DNA from: Ascidia mentula
Taxonomy: Eukaryota > Chordata > Ascidiacea > Phlebobranchia > Ascidiidae
Assembly: GCA_947561715.1 (NCBI GenBank)
Contig: OX387201.1
Coordinates: 8,456,001-8,520,000, forward strand
Direction of reading: 5' to 3'
DNA length: 64,000 nucleotides
Within the stretch, counting starts at the first letter, position 1. Each line of letters begins with the position of its first letter. The translations under genes were made by a program, and so were the position numbers. Positions 1 to 13,256 of the stretch are shown here, piece after piece. Below the pieces are notes generated by a model that saw only the letters and a program-made list of their open reading frames with translations, was not told where the DNA came from and did not search any database.

Positions 1-523
1 CTGATAGATAGTTTGATTGTGTGCATTACTCAGCTATGGGTGAATGTAGCCAACAAGATGGGGGTTGTTTTGCTGCACAATAACAAAATGCTATGAAGTT
101 GGCAGTACACAAAATAACACCACCCACCACTACACCTAAACACCCCATGGTTATGAAATTTGTACAATAATGCCAACGATACTGGAAATAACATTGGGGA
201 GTGGCACACAAACTGAACATGTCATTCAACATCAAACATTCATGAATCATTAAGTCCAGGAAGTAGTATTGCAAATTAAATTAACAGTTATTGACAAGTT
301 GGATAACAGCCTTGGGCAGTGATGAAGAAATCTCTGTGGGTCTTTAGGATTTTTTTCTTCTAGTGAATTGTGCTTTTTACAACTTTTAAACAAGCTGACC
401 GACTTCAGCCTACAGCTTCCACACTGCTTGTGATATAACGTATAAGAGGAGGAAAAAATCCCAGCAATTGTAACGGAATGGGGACTGATTCCCGGAAATC
501 AATTGCAAAGAAATAAAGCTTAC
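1..523. other. Downstream WNK intron
   Basis: AT-rich DNA left of the last visible WNK exon. I see no further exon; an open frame of 82 codons on the minus strand has no recognisable content. Confidence 0.5.
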
Positions 524-724
524 CACTTGTGAAGGTTGCTGCAGGGGATGTTGGTTTAACTGTTTGGCAATTTGATGTTGTTGTGCTATCTGCTGTTGCA
601 CTTCAGCATTATCTGGTTTTTCCTCCTGTTTTTGTCTTCGCTCACGTTGTACGTTGGACAAACAAGCAGTGATGGACTTGGCAACCGTGTTCACATCTTC
701 ATCGTGGAGGTATCCTTTCTCAAA
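524..724 (-). CDS. WNK: WNK exon 8: Gln-rich helical segment after PF2
   Basis: Starts [18 protein letters not shown], which joins in phase to the DM that ends exon 7 and aligns with the MVESGY...MAKAIKDRV segment of vertebrate WNK1. It continues as [13 protein letters not shown] and a Gln-rich stretch likely to form a coiled coil. The acceptor is TTGTTTTGTAG and the donor is GTAAGC. Only the in-frame join across 7.7 kb identifies it; alone it would look like an orphan exon. Confidence 0.85.
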
Positions 725-3700
725 CTACAAAACAATTCAAACAAAATGAACAAAAAAGCCACAAAAAATAATTTCAAAAGAATTATACAGTAAAAAATGG
801 CTGTCAAAATGGGATAGGATTTAAATACTTGAGCAGATCACATGAAGCGGAATTCTGTTTGCATTTTGTGAATCACCTTTGAGTTGTGTGGACAAAACTA
901 ACCATGTGGACGTCATCGGACAATTGCAAATATTGACATTCCTTTGTCTGGAGTGTAAAGGGCCTCAAACAATAGGAATTTTCAGTGAATGAAGTTTAAA
1001 AAATGGTAACAAAGACCTATATGACTAATTGTTTATGTTCTAATCAGCACTACCACAGTCTTAAGGGTTTAAGTGGGTTTCAAAATTAAAGACATTGCGT
1101 TTAGACAGTTGCCCAGCAAGCATTTCTTCTATGTTTTGTTCTTTCACATTTGCCATTTTGTTATGTTAATTCTGTTCCCTCAAGTAATTAACATGATAAC
1201 CAAACAATTAAGTTAAAGACTGGATCAAACCACATTGAATGTAAAACGCGTCTTAGGGAGGAGGAAACAAGATAGATGGTTTCAATTTCCAACGGCTTTT
1301 CCGGGGCAACAGAACAGCAGTCTGCTGAGTGAAACAGGCGGGCTCCGGTTCAATGAATGACGTCATCGCGAAACGACAGAGACGGAAAGCAACTCACAGG
1401 CGACCCATTCACACATTGCTATTCGCGGCCCACTCGCAACCGGATGAAGTTACCGAATTCTTGCGGACCGTCCGCGGTCGGTTGCATACTTACAATGTGA
1501 TTCGTAAATGACGGTGAAAAATGTATCGAGAAAATGGCCTGAATGAAGGCAGCGCAATCACGAGGTTTCGACCAAGCGATTTAAGCACTTACGATCGCTG
1601 GAATGCGCAGGCAGAAGATTGGAGTTACATGTACGCAGCGCTAAGCGAAAATACGATTTGTCATAGCTCGGGGAGAGACTAACGTCTAATTCCTTCCCCC
1701 TGTCAGAAACACACTTTTCCGTGACCAGCTTCAAACAGGGCTGTGAACCCACAGGCTTTTCTCTTGCGACCCAAACCTGAATCAGCCGAAATCGAAGTTT
1801 TCCATTACGTAAAGCACAATTATATCGGACGTGTTCGACGACGGGGTTAGTCAAGCCACAGCGGAGGTCGAAAATTCTTTAAACATTCAACAACCACCGT
1901 AAGTATCGGGGCGGTCTGTTATTACTGCGCGTCGATCATACGACGTAGGGTTAACACTCCGGTACGTCAGTCGGTCGATTGGCTGAAGTGTTTGGATTTG
2001 AAACGCCATTAACCGAAAGCAGTTTTGGTTGATTAACATTGGATCGGTGCGAGGGAGGTAAGAGAGGCGGCAATTAGGCGCGCCTCGCTGAGAAAGTAAT
2101 ACGGTTTCTAAAGGTTTAAATTAAGTCCCCCGCCGCCGTCAGCTGCGTCACACCGCCGATGCCAAAGCTTATGTGTGCAGCGTATTTGATTCCCCTCATT
2201 CTTTTGTGTGATGGTCGAGCATTTTGCAAAAGAATAAAGCTTGGAGAAAAGCTTATTTTGCATTGACAAAGCGAGCTGTTTTAGCCAACAAATTTCAATT
2301 ACTACCACGGGATACAAGGCATAGCGGACGCACCCAGGCGTGTCGATCGCCGCCCGAGCGTGAACAGAATTTCGAAAATATTGTTTCTCGCGCGGACTTT
2401 GCATCAAGCCTTGCAACATCGTCCGTTCACTTTACGTCATGAATAATGCATTGATGTCCAAGCGTTGAACCAATAACTAGGGGCGCCGAAACGCCATTTA
2501 TCCGTCAAAGCCACTTTAACGATTGTCGCAAATCAAAGTAGATCCGCTCTGAAGGGCGATCAATTGACCCGCTCACTGAATCAAATCTAGAAGCGCTTTT
2601 CCGGCCGTGTGTCCTGTGGTCGAATATTTGAAATAGGTCGGCGATGGCCTCATCGTCAATGTGCAGGTAGTAAGCTTTATTGAGAAAGATGGCACTCGCA
2701 CACGCCGCGGGCGAACCGCAGTTCGAAAACCCAACGCTTCTCGCGCGCTTACGACAACAAAGCTTTCGATGCCAGACTCGCGAGTTTCCGGTTGATTAGC
2801 CAAGCGCAAGACGGACGGACGAACAACAAGTGTCTCGTGAATATAAACCGTCAAGACTCGCCTTCAAAACACGATTACGTCATACATTGCAATGGAGTGC
2901 AGGGCTCGAAAATAGTTACAATCTCTTGTGTATAAAGCGTTGAAAGCGAAAGTCTTAGCAAAGCAAATAAAATGGGTGATTACATGGCCCTGAAATACAG
3001 GTGTAAAATATTTACTAAAAAATTCGACTAGAACAAAATTATTGCTGGTTCGTTGTTTGAGAATTTCGCGCCCTGCAAAATGGCATTCCGGCCTGAGCGA
3101 AGCAAAGAGTCGAACGTCACCGGGGCTACCTCGATATTTCTACTGAGAAATTTAAAATATTAGCGAAAGACTTGACTCGCGGCAACTGGAAGAGAAGAAA
3201 TTCAAACAAAATGCGATTCTGAAAACACGAACACAAGAGTAATCAAATTGCTTCGGCAAATGTGGTAGAAAGTGGACGAAAACGTCATGTGACATTCTCC
3301 TGAGCATTAGTGCACCAAAGACAACATCAAGATCCCCCAATTCTAACCAAGGCGATGAAACGCGTTTGCGCTTGTAATGTTCGAATCCTGATATAGAAAT
3401 AAGTGCCTTCACACCAAGCCGACCGCATCATCTGCCAGCGATTCAATTGAACGCCGACGCATCAAAGCCAAAACGGGGACACACAATGCCCACTGGGCCC
3501 GATGGGAAGTTCCGCAAAGCGAGTCCGAGTTTTGAAGCAGCAGTGGCCAAGGCTCGTCTCACACAAGAGCGCTCGAGCGTCGTGGGTTCATAAATAAACG
3601 ATCGGGAACGGCTGCTCTGAGCTCAAGTGGCTCGGGCTCCGATAAGCTTAGCGAGGGTGCACGTTGAACAGGATCGAGCACAGAACACAGCGCGTGATTA

Positions 3701-6700
3701 CACCATGCAACGACACGCCATGTTGGACTTGGCCAGGCCGTGAAAAGGCCATTGTAGGGCTTTTAACGCGATGAAAACGAGGCTCAAATCGATTACATCA
3801 CCATTTCAGCGGTCCCCTGATAGCTGCGGGTCGTTGGAATGAGGCTCAACAACCAGCGAAGGGTTTATACAACCTCTTCTACGTGTAATACAGAATGTGG
3901 AAACAAAAAGATTCACGACGCGGGGCAAACAGCTGTAACCTCGCAAACGGCGGAGATGGAAGCAGTTTTACGAAATCGCCCAGACGCCTAGACAATAAAA
4001 CCAATCGCATAGAGAAATGGCCTCTCGCGAAACCTTCAACCAGCTACACAAGATGCCTCTAACACTGGATGCATCGACAGCGAGCCATTAACTAACCGTA
4101 CGTCAGAACCAGGTGCAACATTCTCGTTTAAGCAGCCCAGACCAATATGTCGAAACAAGATGACGTCACGGCAGTTTACAAATATTGCCTGGGCAAATTT
4201 GACGCTCCGAAAGAATGAACGCCTGCTAGTTACACAAGCGGACGGAAAGCTGTACGCGCATCCTCACGGGTATTGCGGGCTGACTGTACGACCGGCTTGT
4301 TTCAATAATTCATAGCTCTAAAAAAGGTCACAAGCGCGGAACGTCCTTGTTCTTGGCTTCCATATCTTTGGGTATCTATAGGCGGGTGACACCCACGTTG
4401 GGAGAACGTGAAAGAAGCAAGTGATAACCAACACCGGATGCACCATATCATGAAAGGACCATGCCCCGGACACGCAACCCGCACCGATATGGGCATTAGT
4501 CACTGAGCGCCTGACAGACTGGGCGCTGTTGCACAAACCACAGAGTTGGTTCGACAGCAGCCACTGAAGGGTTGTAATCAAACAGTGCATTTTGCTGTGT
4601 TTGGTTTTTGCTCTTTACAGGGTACGGTGCTCTTTCTCGAGTGGCCCGCGCCGCCGTGGTAATGGTTTGTTTGGGTGTTGCGAAATCCGCCACCGAGTTT
4701 CCGGGGAAGCGTGTTCGTGTGCTCCTCGCGAACAACCGCGCGCATTTGCTTCCCAGCAAGCAGCAAAAAGCGTCGTCCCAGCAGTTTCCAAACTACCTAA
4801 TGCCAGAGTAAGCACTGGCGAGTCCCCACCCACAGGACTAACCTACTTTAAGGGCATGACTTTCGTCACAACGGGCAGGTCTACATATAAAGTTGCGGTG
4901 AGGAGGGAGATGTATGGTCGTTACGACAAAACGTGCAATTAGATTGACCAGTGTGTGAAGTGATATCATTGTTTCGAGTAATTGCAGGCGATGTTAAGAT
5001 GTGAGACACATCCAACAGGCTTTTGTAGTTCGAACATAGTCATAGCAGTACAAATTCTGCGTTCACCGGCCTCATTTCAAGAAAATATGAATCATTTTGT
5101 CAACCGGATCTGAAAACGAGTTTCGAAACGATAATGAAATTTTCCAACAAAATATTTTTGCTAAGTTACATCTTGCCTTCAGAGCATGTGTCAATGTTAA
5201 ATGCCACATAAACGGGAGTGACTCCTTGGCGCGGTCATAAATTCATTGGAAACAGCGTCACGCAAGCCAAGGCGACATCGGTCCCTTAGAAAACGAAGGG
5301 CAGTGCGAGCGAGTGGAAGAGCATGAAAACAAGATTGATTGAAATAATAAACTCTTCAAAAGCCACGTGAAGGCTCGTAAACTGCAACAGCGATTGGTGG
5401 TTGCGTCTTATCCTTGCGCAGTAATTTGCATCGAGCTCGCCGGCCATAAATATCACCGCTGGCTGGGGAGACACGGTGCATCGGCGGTCAGAGCACAGTT
5501 GCTGACGTCACGAGTCAACAGGGGCTTCGCATATGTTTGCGCGACGCAAACAGATCAACACTTTTAGAGCGGTTCCTCTAAACGACCATCTATAACGTTC
5601 CCCACGTGCGAATTGCAAGGGCGAATCGAATCTGGTTGGCATCGATTGGGAATGTCACATTCCCAGTGCTTGTGTCGCAATCACGTTGCAGCCGTGACAG
5701 ACGACCTGGGAAAGCACGCCACGAGCTAAGGTTGCTATTTTTTTGGCCCCGTCTTACATTGCAAGGGAATTACAACACTGCGGTACTTCGTGGGGGCATG
5801 ACTTTTGTCCATAAATATTAAACAAATACATTGGTAAAGATCACAAATCGGGCAATAAACAGCTTTACTCAATCAGTGACGGAAAAGTATTAACCAGTTA
5901 TATACTAAATGACACATAAACGCCAACCATCGCCTAAACACAGACTAACCCTGTTTCAGTGAAGAGGTGATATAAACACTTTTATCGTTTTCACAGAATA
6001 TAGGAGACGTTATTACAAAATGAGATGTGAAGATTAGTGGACAGAGGACCAAACAATAGTGCGTAGACATTAAGGAGCAAATGGGGTCGGCGGTCATCAA
6101 GAGTAGTCTGTGCGTGTGCCAGTGGAAGACAAATTAGGAAACCCGAATTCCCGTTTGTCTGGAAAGCTCGCCTTGTTTGGTTCGCGATTTGTGTCTATAA
6201 CCGTAGAAGTTTGCCGCTTTGCAACTTGCCAAAAATATTAAGCGCACCAAAGGGCAGCTGGAAGAGCGCTCAAGACTTGTAGTAATAACTCTGCGATAAA
6301 CTGCACAGACGCATAAACTTGAAGCCTGCCAAAGGCCCTAGATAAACACGTTCCACATAATGGGAGGGCGTGTGGGCGGCGGTGGTGCGAATACAAGCCT
6401 TTATCGTTTCAAACTGAAATGAAATATTCTTGAGGCCGACTGTGACATACAGCCACTGCAAATGAGCAGTTACTTTCGAAGGATAACAACGTTACAGCGA
6501 TCCACTCATTCCTTTCAAAATTGCTAAGACGTCATGGAATGTGCACAGGAGGTCAAAAGTATAATGTGGTTAAGAGCTTCGTCAACTGCTCTTTTTGCCA
6601 TAGTTGTTACCCTACTGAATGGAGATATAAAGCAAAGAGGTATAGCGTTGTTCCCAGAACCATGGAAGCGGTTGGAAATTACATCCTGCGCATTAGAACC

Positions 6701-9700
6701 TTCCCGCGCAGTTCGTTGCACATATAACTCCGAGGAAGCAGCTACACCACTGCCGCAGCATAGGTAAATTGTATGCACGACAACGCACACCCAGGCTTAC
6801 GCGATAACGGAACTGCTGTTAGTAACACTGCAGGACAATACACAACATGTGCGGGGATTTTGCGAAGGCGACATACGTTTCAAAGGCGACAGGGTAGGAA
6901 ATGGTTTATCTGTGACGTACATGGTGGTACGTTCGGTCTAGTTAACGTAAGCGAGTAACGAAACATAAAGTTATCGACAGGCAAAGTTGTGAACAAAACA
7001 TGTGCAAGCAAATACCTCCATTATATGTACATTTTGTTCCAGTCGTATTTAGTACAGCATACAGATTGCACCTACTGTAAAGCGATTCGGCAACGATTTA
7101 TAAAGGGGTCGACAAATTTCAGCGCCTAACAAACCACACAGATATGCCACCGTAAGCATTGTTTGGGTTTCGCAACGCAGTGATCCAATTTTCCTCACTC
7201 GCTTCTCGGAAATATCGTCATGTTCATATCCGCTTAGAGCGGCGGGCAACGGTTTTGCACTCTCCACGTTGGAAAACATCCACATAAACGCGCTTAATAA
7301 GACGCACTTATCAAAAAAGCCAAGAACGGCCGTTCACCCGTTTGCCGAAATATTTGAAAGTCACAACAAATCAACCTTCACAAATAAATGCTCATTTTTC
7401 GGTTTGCAAGCGTCAGAAGGACCGAATAATGTCGATAATCAACTCTAAAATACTTCAAACCACAAAGCAGACTATAATGGCACTGTTCGTCGTAATCGGT
7501 TGTTGTTTTTCTAGTAATACGCGACGAATAAAGGTTTTCATTTATCTATTTTAAAACAATGCAACTAAATTATGCACGCACCTATAATCGCCAGGTTCGG
7601 AGAGGTGTTAACAAGCAACGGCTTTAAGGCGACGGTAGGGGATTAACTGCTTGTTAGTGGGGGTAATGAGTGCGCGCAGGTTCAGCCACTAATCAGTGCG
7701 CCAAATTAGGCCCATTGCGGCAAAATAGGTCTCGGCACATGCTCACTAAAATTTTCACATCGCCCACCGCCCACAAAGCAATACCAATTAAGCCCATGGC
7801 AGTTAAGCGAGCAGATTACTCCAAATAAGCTGGATGAATTGAACGTGGGTCATGTGACTATTGCAAAGCATTACAATATTCACTGCACAGCCGACAGAGA
7901 ACCGCCCGCCGGAAGTGTCCATTGAGTACTGGTGCAGCTATATTCCAGTTCTGTAACCTAATTTCAGGTCCAATGAATGCGTAGTGCAACTTTAAAGTCG
8001 GGCGTGTGACTTTGGAGCTTTCTGTAATCGGATCGAGCAATCACATGCGCAAGTCGGATTTCTGGAAATTGTCCGCGGAAGCGCTGATCCAGCTTGATAC
8101 ACTCGCAACTAGTACGCTGACGAATGCGCTTTCGTCAGACGTTCCCACACAAACGCCATAACCAATCCGCGACTGGGAAGCCAATTGATACGACTTGATA
8201 AACACTGTGCCAATAGGGCTTTACGCTTCTGACTGACACAACGACGACAAATTTACATTTACGCTTTTGGCTACTGGTGGGGTGCACATGAGAAGGGAAC
8301 GAAATGCCAGTTGCAGTGGAAAATTACAAGCGTTACTATGTGTACGGAGAGTTGTCACGACTGGGGATGACGCAGTAATCGACCAAGCGCCATGTGGCCA
8401 CGCTCGCTCTAAATACATTAACCCTATATGTTCCGACCACGCGCGCTTACCATGTCTTTAGCCACGTCCACCGGAATGTCCTTGGTCAGATCGAATTCGA
8501 ACTCCACGGCCTCGTCGTTCTTGTACTTTGGCTTCAGCTTTTGCGAGTCCTCGACCACCAGCCTTAGTATCACAGTGTCGGGCGACGCACTGTTGCCCTT
8601 GTCTGCAAGTTTCGGGTCATCGGCATTGCTTTCGTTGGGCCGTGCGACCAATTCCACTTTAATGCCCGACACTTCGCGGAATAGCGGTTCGTTGAGAAGT
8701 TGTTGAGCGGTGTACCTGCAGTCCAAAAACAGTTTCAACTTGGCACAAACAAATATATAGATTTTGTCTGTACAAACGCTTTATCTACCTTTGAGATTTG
8801 TCCTTGTTGATACAGATTGATATGATGTGCTTTTCAGCTTCACCTTGCACCTTTTCAAAGTTGTTTGGTGGAACCCCCTAAGCAGGATCAAAACTTATTT
8901 ACATATTCGACCTTCAGACTGTTGTTTAGAGCAATTCTCATAAAAAGATAAAGTCCAGTCTATAGAACTACTGACCTGTGTGACTTTTCGGTAAATTTGT
9001 CCAGCGTTGTTACATTCGGAGTAGGGATATTCCCCAGTTATCATCTCCAACATACACATGCCAAATGCATACACATCAACACTTTCGTCATAATGTTCCT
9101 CGTACATTTCCGGAGCCATGAACTCAGGCGTTCCTGTTAAACAATTTGTTGGTATATGTTGGATGAATGCGAGGGCATGTTTGATGCAAATCAAAAATAT
9201 ACCTATTACACTCTTTGCAAAAGAAGTTCTCTTCAAAGTGGCAAGACCCAAGTCACCAACTTTAACAGAGCCAGTTGGACCAGTGATAAAAATGTTGTCA
9301 CATTTTAAATCTCGATGAATAATAGGAGGATTGCGCGTGTGTAAAAAATTTAAACCTTTTAAAATTTGCCGACACCAACTGCGAAAGACCTTAGGCTTGA
9401 CTGTTTTAAACCTTTTCAGGTATCTAAAAACATTAAAATGGTTTTAAAAAGTATTTTTATCATTAAAACATAATGGGAACTGAATTGTAAACTTACGTCT
9501 TTAAAGTTCCTGATGTCATTAGTTCGGTGACAAGAATAATGCATTTTTTTCCTTTTGGTGATTGATAATCCCAGGAATCATAAAACCGCACAATGTTTGG
9601 ATGCTGAAGGCCTTTGAGCATTTCAGCTTCCTCACGAAACCGTAGCCTTTCATTTTTTGACAATTTGTGATGCTAATCAAAACAATTATATACAAGTTTA

Positions 9701-11424
9701 CATTTTTAAATATCAACAGTATGGTAACGCTTGAAAGCATAAAATGTCACTTCCTCAGTTAAGTACAAACTATACCTGCAGCTCACACCAAGCAACTGCT
9801 ACCCCAGTGTCGGTATCCAAGCCTTTGAAGACAGTTTTAAAACTCCCTCTGCCTAACTCTATGTCAAACTTCAGAAATCTTGAATCTGGGGATTCACCGA
9901 TGACCTTTCCTTCATCTTCAACCTCAACTTTACTGGAAGGTTGATCATCTGTACTGGATTCTACCATAACGTGGTCCGTTACATATGATTGGGTGGAGTT
10001 TTTGGTGGAAGCACTTTCATTGATGTTGGTAGGGTTTTTTTCCTGATAATTTGTTGCTCCACCATCCACCACATGCGACACAGTCATTGCTTGCTCAGTT
10101 TCTGGGAATAAAAAAAAAACACCTGTTGATGTTGTGGTAATTGATTGCTGATATGCACTTGTGACACAAGTCTTGTTTATAAACATGCAATTATTGATGA
10201 GTAGCAAAAGAAAAGTTTTAAATGGAAACTGTAGTGTAAGCTCATAGTACATAAAAAAGAGAACATGGTTTTAAAAATGCATTGAGTTTAAATTATTAAC
10301 ATGCAATTACAGATAATTGCAACATTATTACACTGTTCATAAAATCTTTTAAATACCGACCACAATTTTTTTTTGCAACAGGAAATAATAATAAACTTAG
10401 GTCTTGTTGTAATTTATAGTCTCACCTATAATCTACGTCATACCTGCACCTCAATTATTTATAGTAAATAAATTTGATGCAAAATAATTTTGTTGCAGTC
10501 AACAAATACAGCGTGGGGTAAAATCCACAAGTAAGTGACGAAATTGTGCAAGCCACCTGTGCCATTTAGGATTGGCTATGATGTCACCACATAAACTTTA
10601 CCAGCACCAAAAATTGGCATAACGTTACCTACTAGCTTGCAGCTTGCCACCTTCTACTGGAAGCTAATATAAGTGGTCTTCTAATTTGATTAGTTATTAG
10701 GTGAGTAATGGCTAAAATAAACACCTTGTGCAGAGGGAGAATCTTCTTTGACATCATTATTGAAGGTAACTTTTTTGGTAACCTCCTTGATTTTCCGGTC
10801 ATTTTCCTCCAGGTCACATACATCCACAACACTCTGTTCCACTGACTTTAAATCATTTACACTATTTGATGAATACCCCGACTCTAAAAGGTCTTGAAAT
10901 AGATTGGAGCCGAGTGAACTTAAAGGAGTGCTGTCAGTATCCTTTGACTTGTAGCCTGAACTCCTGATTACTGATGATTTCAGATGACTTGCTGAAGGCA
11001 AATTACCTTCAGTCAATGAACCCTCAACTGTATTTAAGTCTTTTTCTCTTTCGGCACCAGGCAACTCTCCATTACATGTGTTGCCCACAAGCTCAGTGCA
11101 CATTACGTCTGGATTGTGTACATTGTTGGGCACCAGATTGCCTTCTTCACTGTCTGGATAGTTGGCTTTGAATGATATATTATCAGTCTTTACTGGGAAA
11201 CTTGCTGGATCGTCTAAATGTTTGTGGTCTTCAGATGTAATAGGATTGAGCCCACCTCCCTGGTGCCCAGCCAATATTGGCTCATGGCGAACAGCACTTT
11301 CTGTGTGGTCACTTGAAGATTGGCCATTGTGGCCATTAGTAAGAGAGGTTGCTTCGGTGGGTTTTTCATGTTTTGCCATAGCTTGCTTGCTCATGGCACA
11401 ACAGAGTGGAACAATTTGGTACAT
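524..11424 (-). CDS. WNK: WNK (with-no-lysine) serine/threonine kinase gene, 3' end outside window
   Basis: Eight coding exons in transcription order: 11424-10725, 10101-9776, 9672-9497, 9423-9203, 9133-8976, 8877-8789, 8715-8451, 724-524. Every junction has GT-AG ends and the codon phases join without a break. The protein has an acidic, Ser-rich N-terminal region of about 230 residues, the kinase domain, an OSR1/SPAK-like PF2 domain and a Gln-rich helical segment. WNK hallmarks are visible: [11 protein letters not shown] in the glycine loop, VAWCELQ with Cys where other kinases have the catalytic Lys, [17 protein letters not shown] and the activation-loop [14 protein letters not shown]. WNKs are cytosolic chloride- and osmo-sensing kinases that phosphorylate SPAK/OSR1, which then control cation-chloride cotransporters. 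The start at 11424 is the first Met of the open frame; Met at 11394 (MSKQ) is an equally good choice. Further 3' exons must lie left of the window. Confidence 0.95.
725..8450 (-). other. Large WNK intron, GC-rich and CpG-containing
   Basis: A 7.7-kb intron, far longer than the other WNK introns, which run from under 100 to about 620 bp. From about 1,240 to 8,240 it reads visibly richer in G+C and CpG than the DNA on either side. I found no coding exon, tRNA or transposon in it. Three perfect TGACGTCA (CRE) palindromes lie at 1358, 4161 and 5503. The many short ORFs on both strands have no recognisable domains and look like chance. Confidence 0.7.
1358..1365. promoter_or_regulatory. CRE palindrome TGACGTCA in WNK intron
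   Basis: Perfect cAMP-response element core. Two more occur in the same intron at 4161-4168 and 5503-5510. Sequence match only; activity is unknown. Confidence 0.35.
8451..8715 (-). CDS. WNK: WNK exon 7: PF2 / OSR1_C-like domain
   Basis: Begins [20 protein letters not shown] and ends [18 protein letters not shown]. The pattern of VILRL, then [18 protein letters not shown], then VAKDM is the autoinhibitory PF2 fold that follows the kinase domain in WNKs. It contains a short Asn/Asp/Ser insert compared with vertebrate WNKs. Confidence 0.93.
8789..8877 (-). CDS. WNK: WNK exon 6: end of kinase domain
   Basis: A short exon of 89 bases encoding [20 protein letters not shown] and ICINKDKSQ. It matches the last kinase helices of WNKs, where the sequence is usually more variable. 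The Arg codon is split across the junction with exon 7. Confidence 0.88.
8976..9133 (-). CDS. WNK: WNK exon 5: activation loop and C-lobe
   Basis: Begins at the conserved [19 protein letters not shown] and continues to [20 protein letters not shown]. The activation-loop phosphosite Ser lies at the end of exon 4 (SFAKSVI). The donor reads GTCAGT. Confidence 0.95.
9203..9423 (-). CDS. WNK: WNK exon 4: catalytic and DLG loops
   Basis: Encodes [20 protein letters not shown] through [13 protein letters not shown] to [18 protein letters not shown]. The catalytic Asp (HRD) and the metal-binding Asp (DLG form used by WNKs) are present. The chloride-site DLGL motif is intact. Confidence 0.95.
9497..9672 (-). 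CDS. WNK: WNK exon 3: kinase N-lobe, helix C
   Basis: Encodes the stretch from [10 protein letters not shown] to ELMTSGTLK, including [15 protein letters not shown] (helix C Glu) and FYDSWDY, all typical of WNK. The donor is GTAAGT; the split Thr codon is completed by the next exon. Confidence 0.93.
9776..10101 (-). CDS. WNK: WNK exon 2: kinase N-lobe with the Lys-to-Cys change
   Basis: Starts [10 protein letters not shown] and ends VAWCELQ. It holds the glycine loop [11 protein letters not shown], whose Lys supplies the catalytic lysine function in WNKs, and Cys in place of the subdomain II Lys. The acceptor follows a run of T and the donor is GTATAG. Confidence 0.93.
10725..11424 (-). CDS. 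WNK: WNK exon 1: N-terminal regulatory region
   Basis: Codes for about 233 residues rich in Ser, Asn, Asp and Glu with no folded domain I recognise, as expected for the disordered WNK N-terminus. It ends in SAQ followed by a GTGTTT donor and leaves one base of a split codon, which pairs correctly with the next exon to give Glu. The 5' end of the exon and any upstream non-coding exon cannot be fixed. Confidence 0.8.
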
Positions 11425-12589
11425 AAGAAACTATAAGGGTCTCAAATCAAAAAAATGAGGCTGGCAATATATCACAGTGTTTATAAATTAATGTCCAAAT
11501 TGAGAGAAGTGTTATCCACAGATCCACACGACTGAAGGTGAGTTGGTAAATTTTATGTCTTTACCAGACAGGTTTGATACAACCAAGCAATGATGGGGAA
11601 TTCTCTTCATGTTGTGGATGCATTTACTTGTCCGTAACAACAGAAAAGTAAACAGGTGGCTGCAATGCCAGGAGATTAATTTCTAAAATAGGTATATTCT
11701 GCAGCAAAAATCAAGGACATGAATCAACAACTACATAACTATATATACGGTTTAAATGGTTGATGTATATTTAATTTCACAACACTACAAAGCAAGAAGT
11801 CTACATAACAAGTCTAATATATCATGCAAAAGTTGTAGGCCTACTGCATAATGTGAAAATTGGATTACAAGAGTAAAACGCCAATTGGGCTATTATAATA
11901 ATATCATTCCATTTTTCTGCTTGGGTAAGGACAAAAAATATCCAGCAATTACACCTCTTCAACAAATGATAACTATTGCCCTAAAGAAGGAACTTCTTTA
12001 CAGTTTATCAACTAAAGAGCTGAATTCAATGAATCATCTTTGACAATTTCATTTTATTGCAAATAACCAAAATTATTGAAGCCCCACGTAAAACACAGAC
12101 TAGATATTATTTGGGTGCAGTGACCATTCAAATAAAATAAGAGCTAATCTACATAAAGTTGACTTCAGAAACAAACAAAACTTCCCTCACAAAGCTGCTC
12201 GCTGAAAAAATACTCTTGTCCGTACAAAATTACGTCACATTCAAACTCGCGAAAAATCTGAGAGCGACACCTGCGGGATTATAAAATCTGAGTTTGTTCG
12301 CACTGTTTCTACATAATTTGTGCAAAACTCATAGGTAAGTACATTGACAAATCTTTTAACTTTGCAGTATTATCAGCTGTAGCGAAACCCCAAAACACAG
12401 AAAACTGCTTTTTACAGTAACCAAAAGATTTGGACAAGTCTGGACAAAAAGAACAAAATGCTTTATGATTCGAATTATAACCAAATTTTGAAAAAGGTTT
12501 GGCTCTGATCCAGTTTCATGTATTACCAAAAATGCTACTTCGCCCAACAAAAATTTTTTCGGGACGAGAGTTCCACCAAGCATACAGCA
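11425..12589. other. WNK 5' flank / promoter region
   Basis: Separates the first WNK coding exon from the tRNA array. AT-rich, without a credible ORF. Around 12,230-12,300 the minus strand has a CRE-like TGACGTAA and a TATA-like TTTATAAT in a short GC-richer patch, a plausible WNK promoter. Confidence 0.35.
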
Positions 12590-12931
12590 AGCACTCTGAG
12601 ACAATCACATTATACTTGTAGTAACGTGGAATCAAATATTAGTTTTGAGGAATGCTGTTGGCTGGGGTGCTGAAGAGAAAGATTAGATATCCTCAAATAA
12701 AAAAAGATTGTCAGAAGTCGGATTCGAACCCACGCCTCCATTCGGAGACCAGAACACCCATACCACCGTAATTCAGTGCAGCATAGAAGCTTGAGTCTGG
12801 CGCCTTAGACCACTCGGCCATCCTGACATGCGAATGAAACTTACATGCAAATAGTTAACTACCATTTTCGGAGAAGATGATTATCAAACTTATTACGTCC
12901 CTGGGTGGGCTCGAACCGCTAACCTTTCGGG

Positions 12932-12963
<32 letters not shown>

Positions 12964-13184
12964 AGAGACGCACGACCATCAGTCGCTCAACGCACTGATG
13001 AAAACTTTTCTCTACATGCTAGTTGCAAGCATTGTGCACAACTTAGTACCACATTGTGTCGGTTGAGCTGTTAAAACCAGTTATCTTTTGAGACTTGCGC
13101 ATCAGAATTTGTAAGGCTATTCCGGTTCAAAATCAGACATGCACGAAATTTAGGTCACTGTAATACTAACAAATAGATTAAAAT

Positions 13185-13256
13185 AGCCACCGGCGGGGAT
13201 CGAACACCGGATCTCCTGTTTGCTAGACAGGCGCTTTACCACTAAGCCACGGCGCC
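13185..13256 (-). tRNA. Thr-AGT body with Ala anticodon AGC, degenerate
   Basis: The anticodon loop reads CTAGCAA, so T36 has become C and the anticodon is AGC (Ala). G4:U69 is kept. Pair 2:71 and three T-stem pairs are broken, so it may not fold or be transcribed well. Confidence 0.85.

Noticed and set aside
26..274. 82-codon minus-strand ORF near the window start, considered as a further WNK exon
   Set aside because: Its content (Cys, aromatic and hydrophobic) does not fit WNK, and no splice sites in the needed phase were found.
4592..4942. 116-codon plus-strand ORF in the WNK intron
   Set aside because: Several overlapping ORFs occur on both strands here because the region is GC-rich. 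No domain, no splice context and low-complexity residue use.
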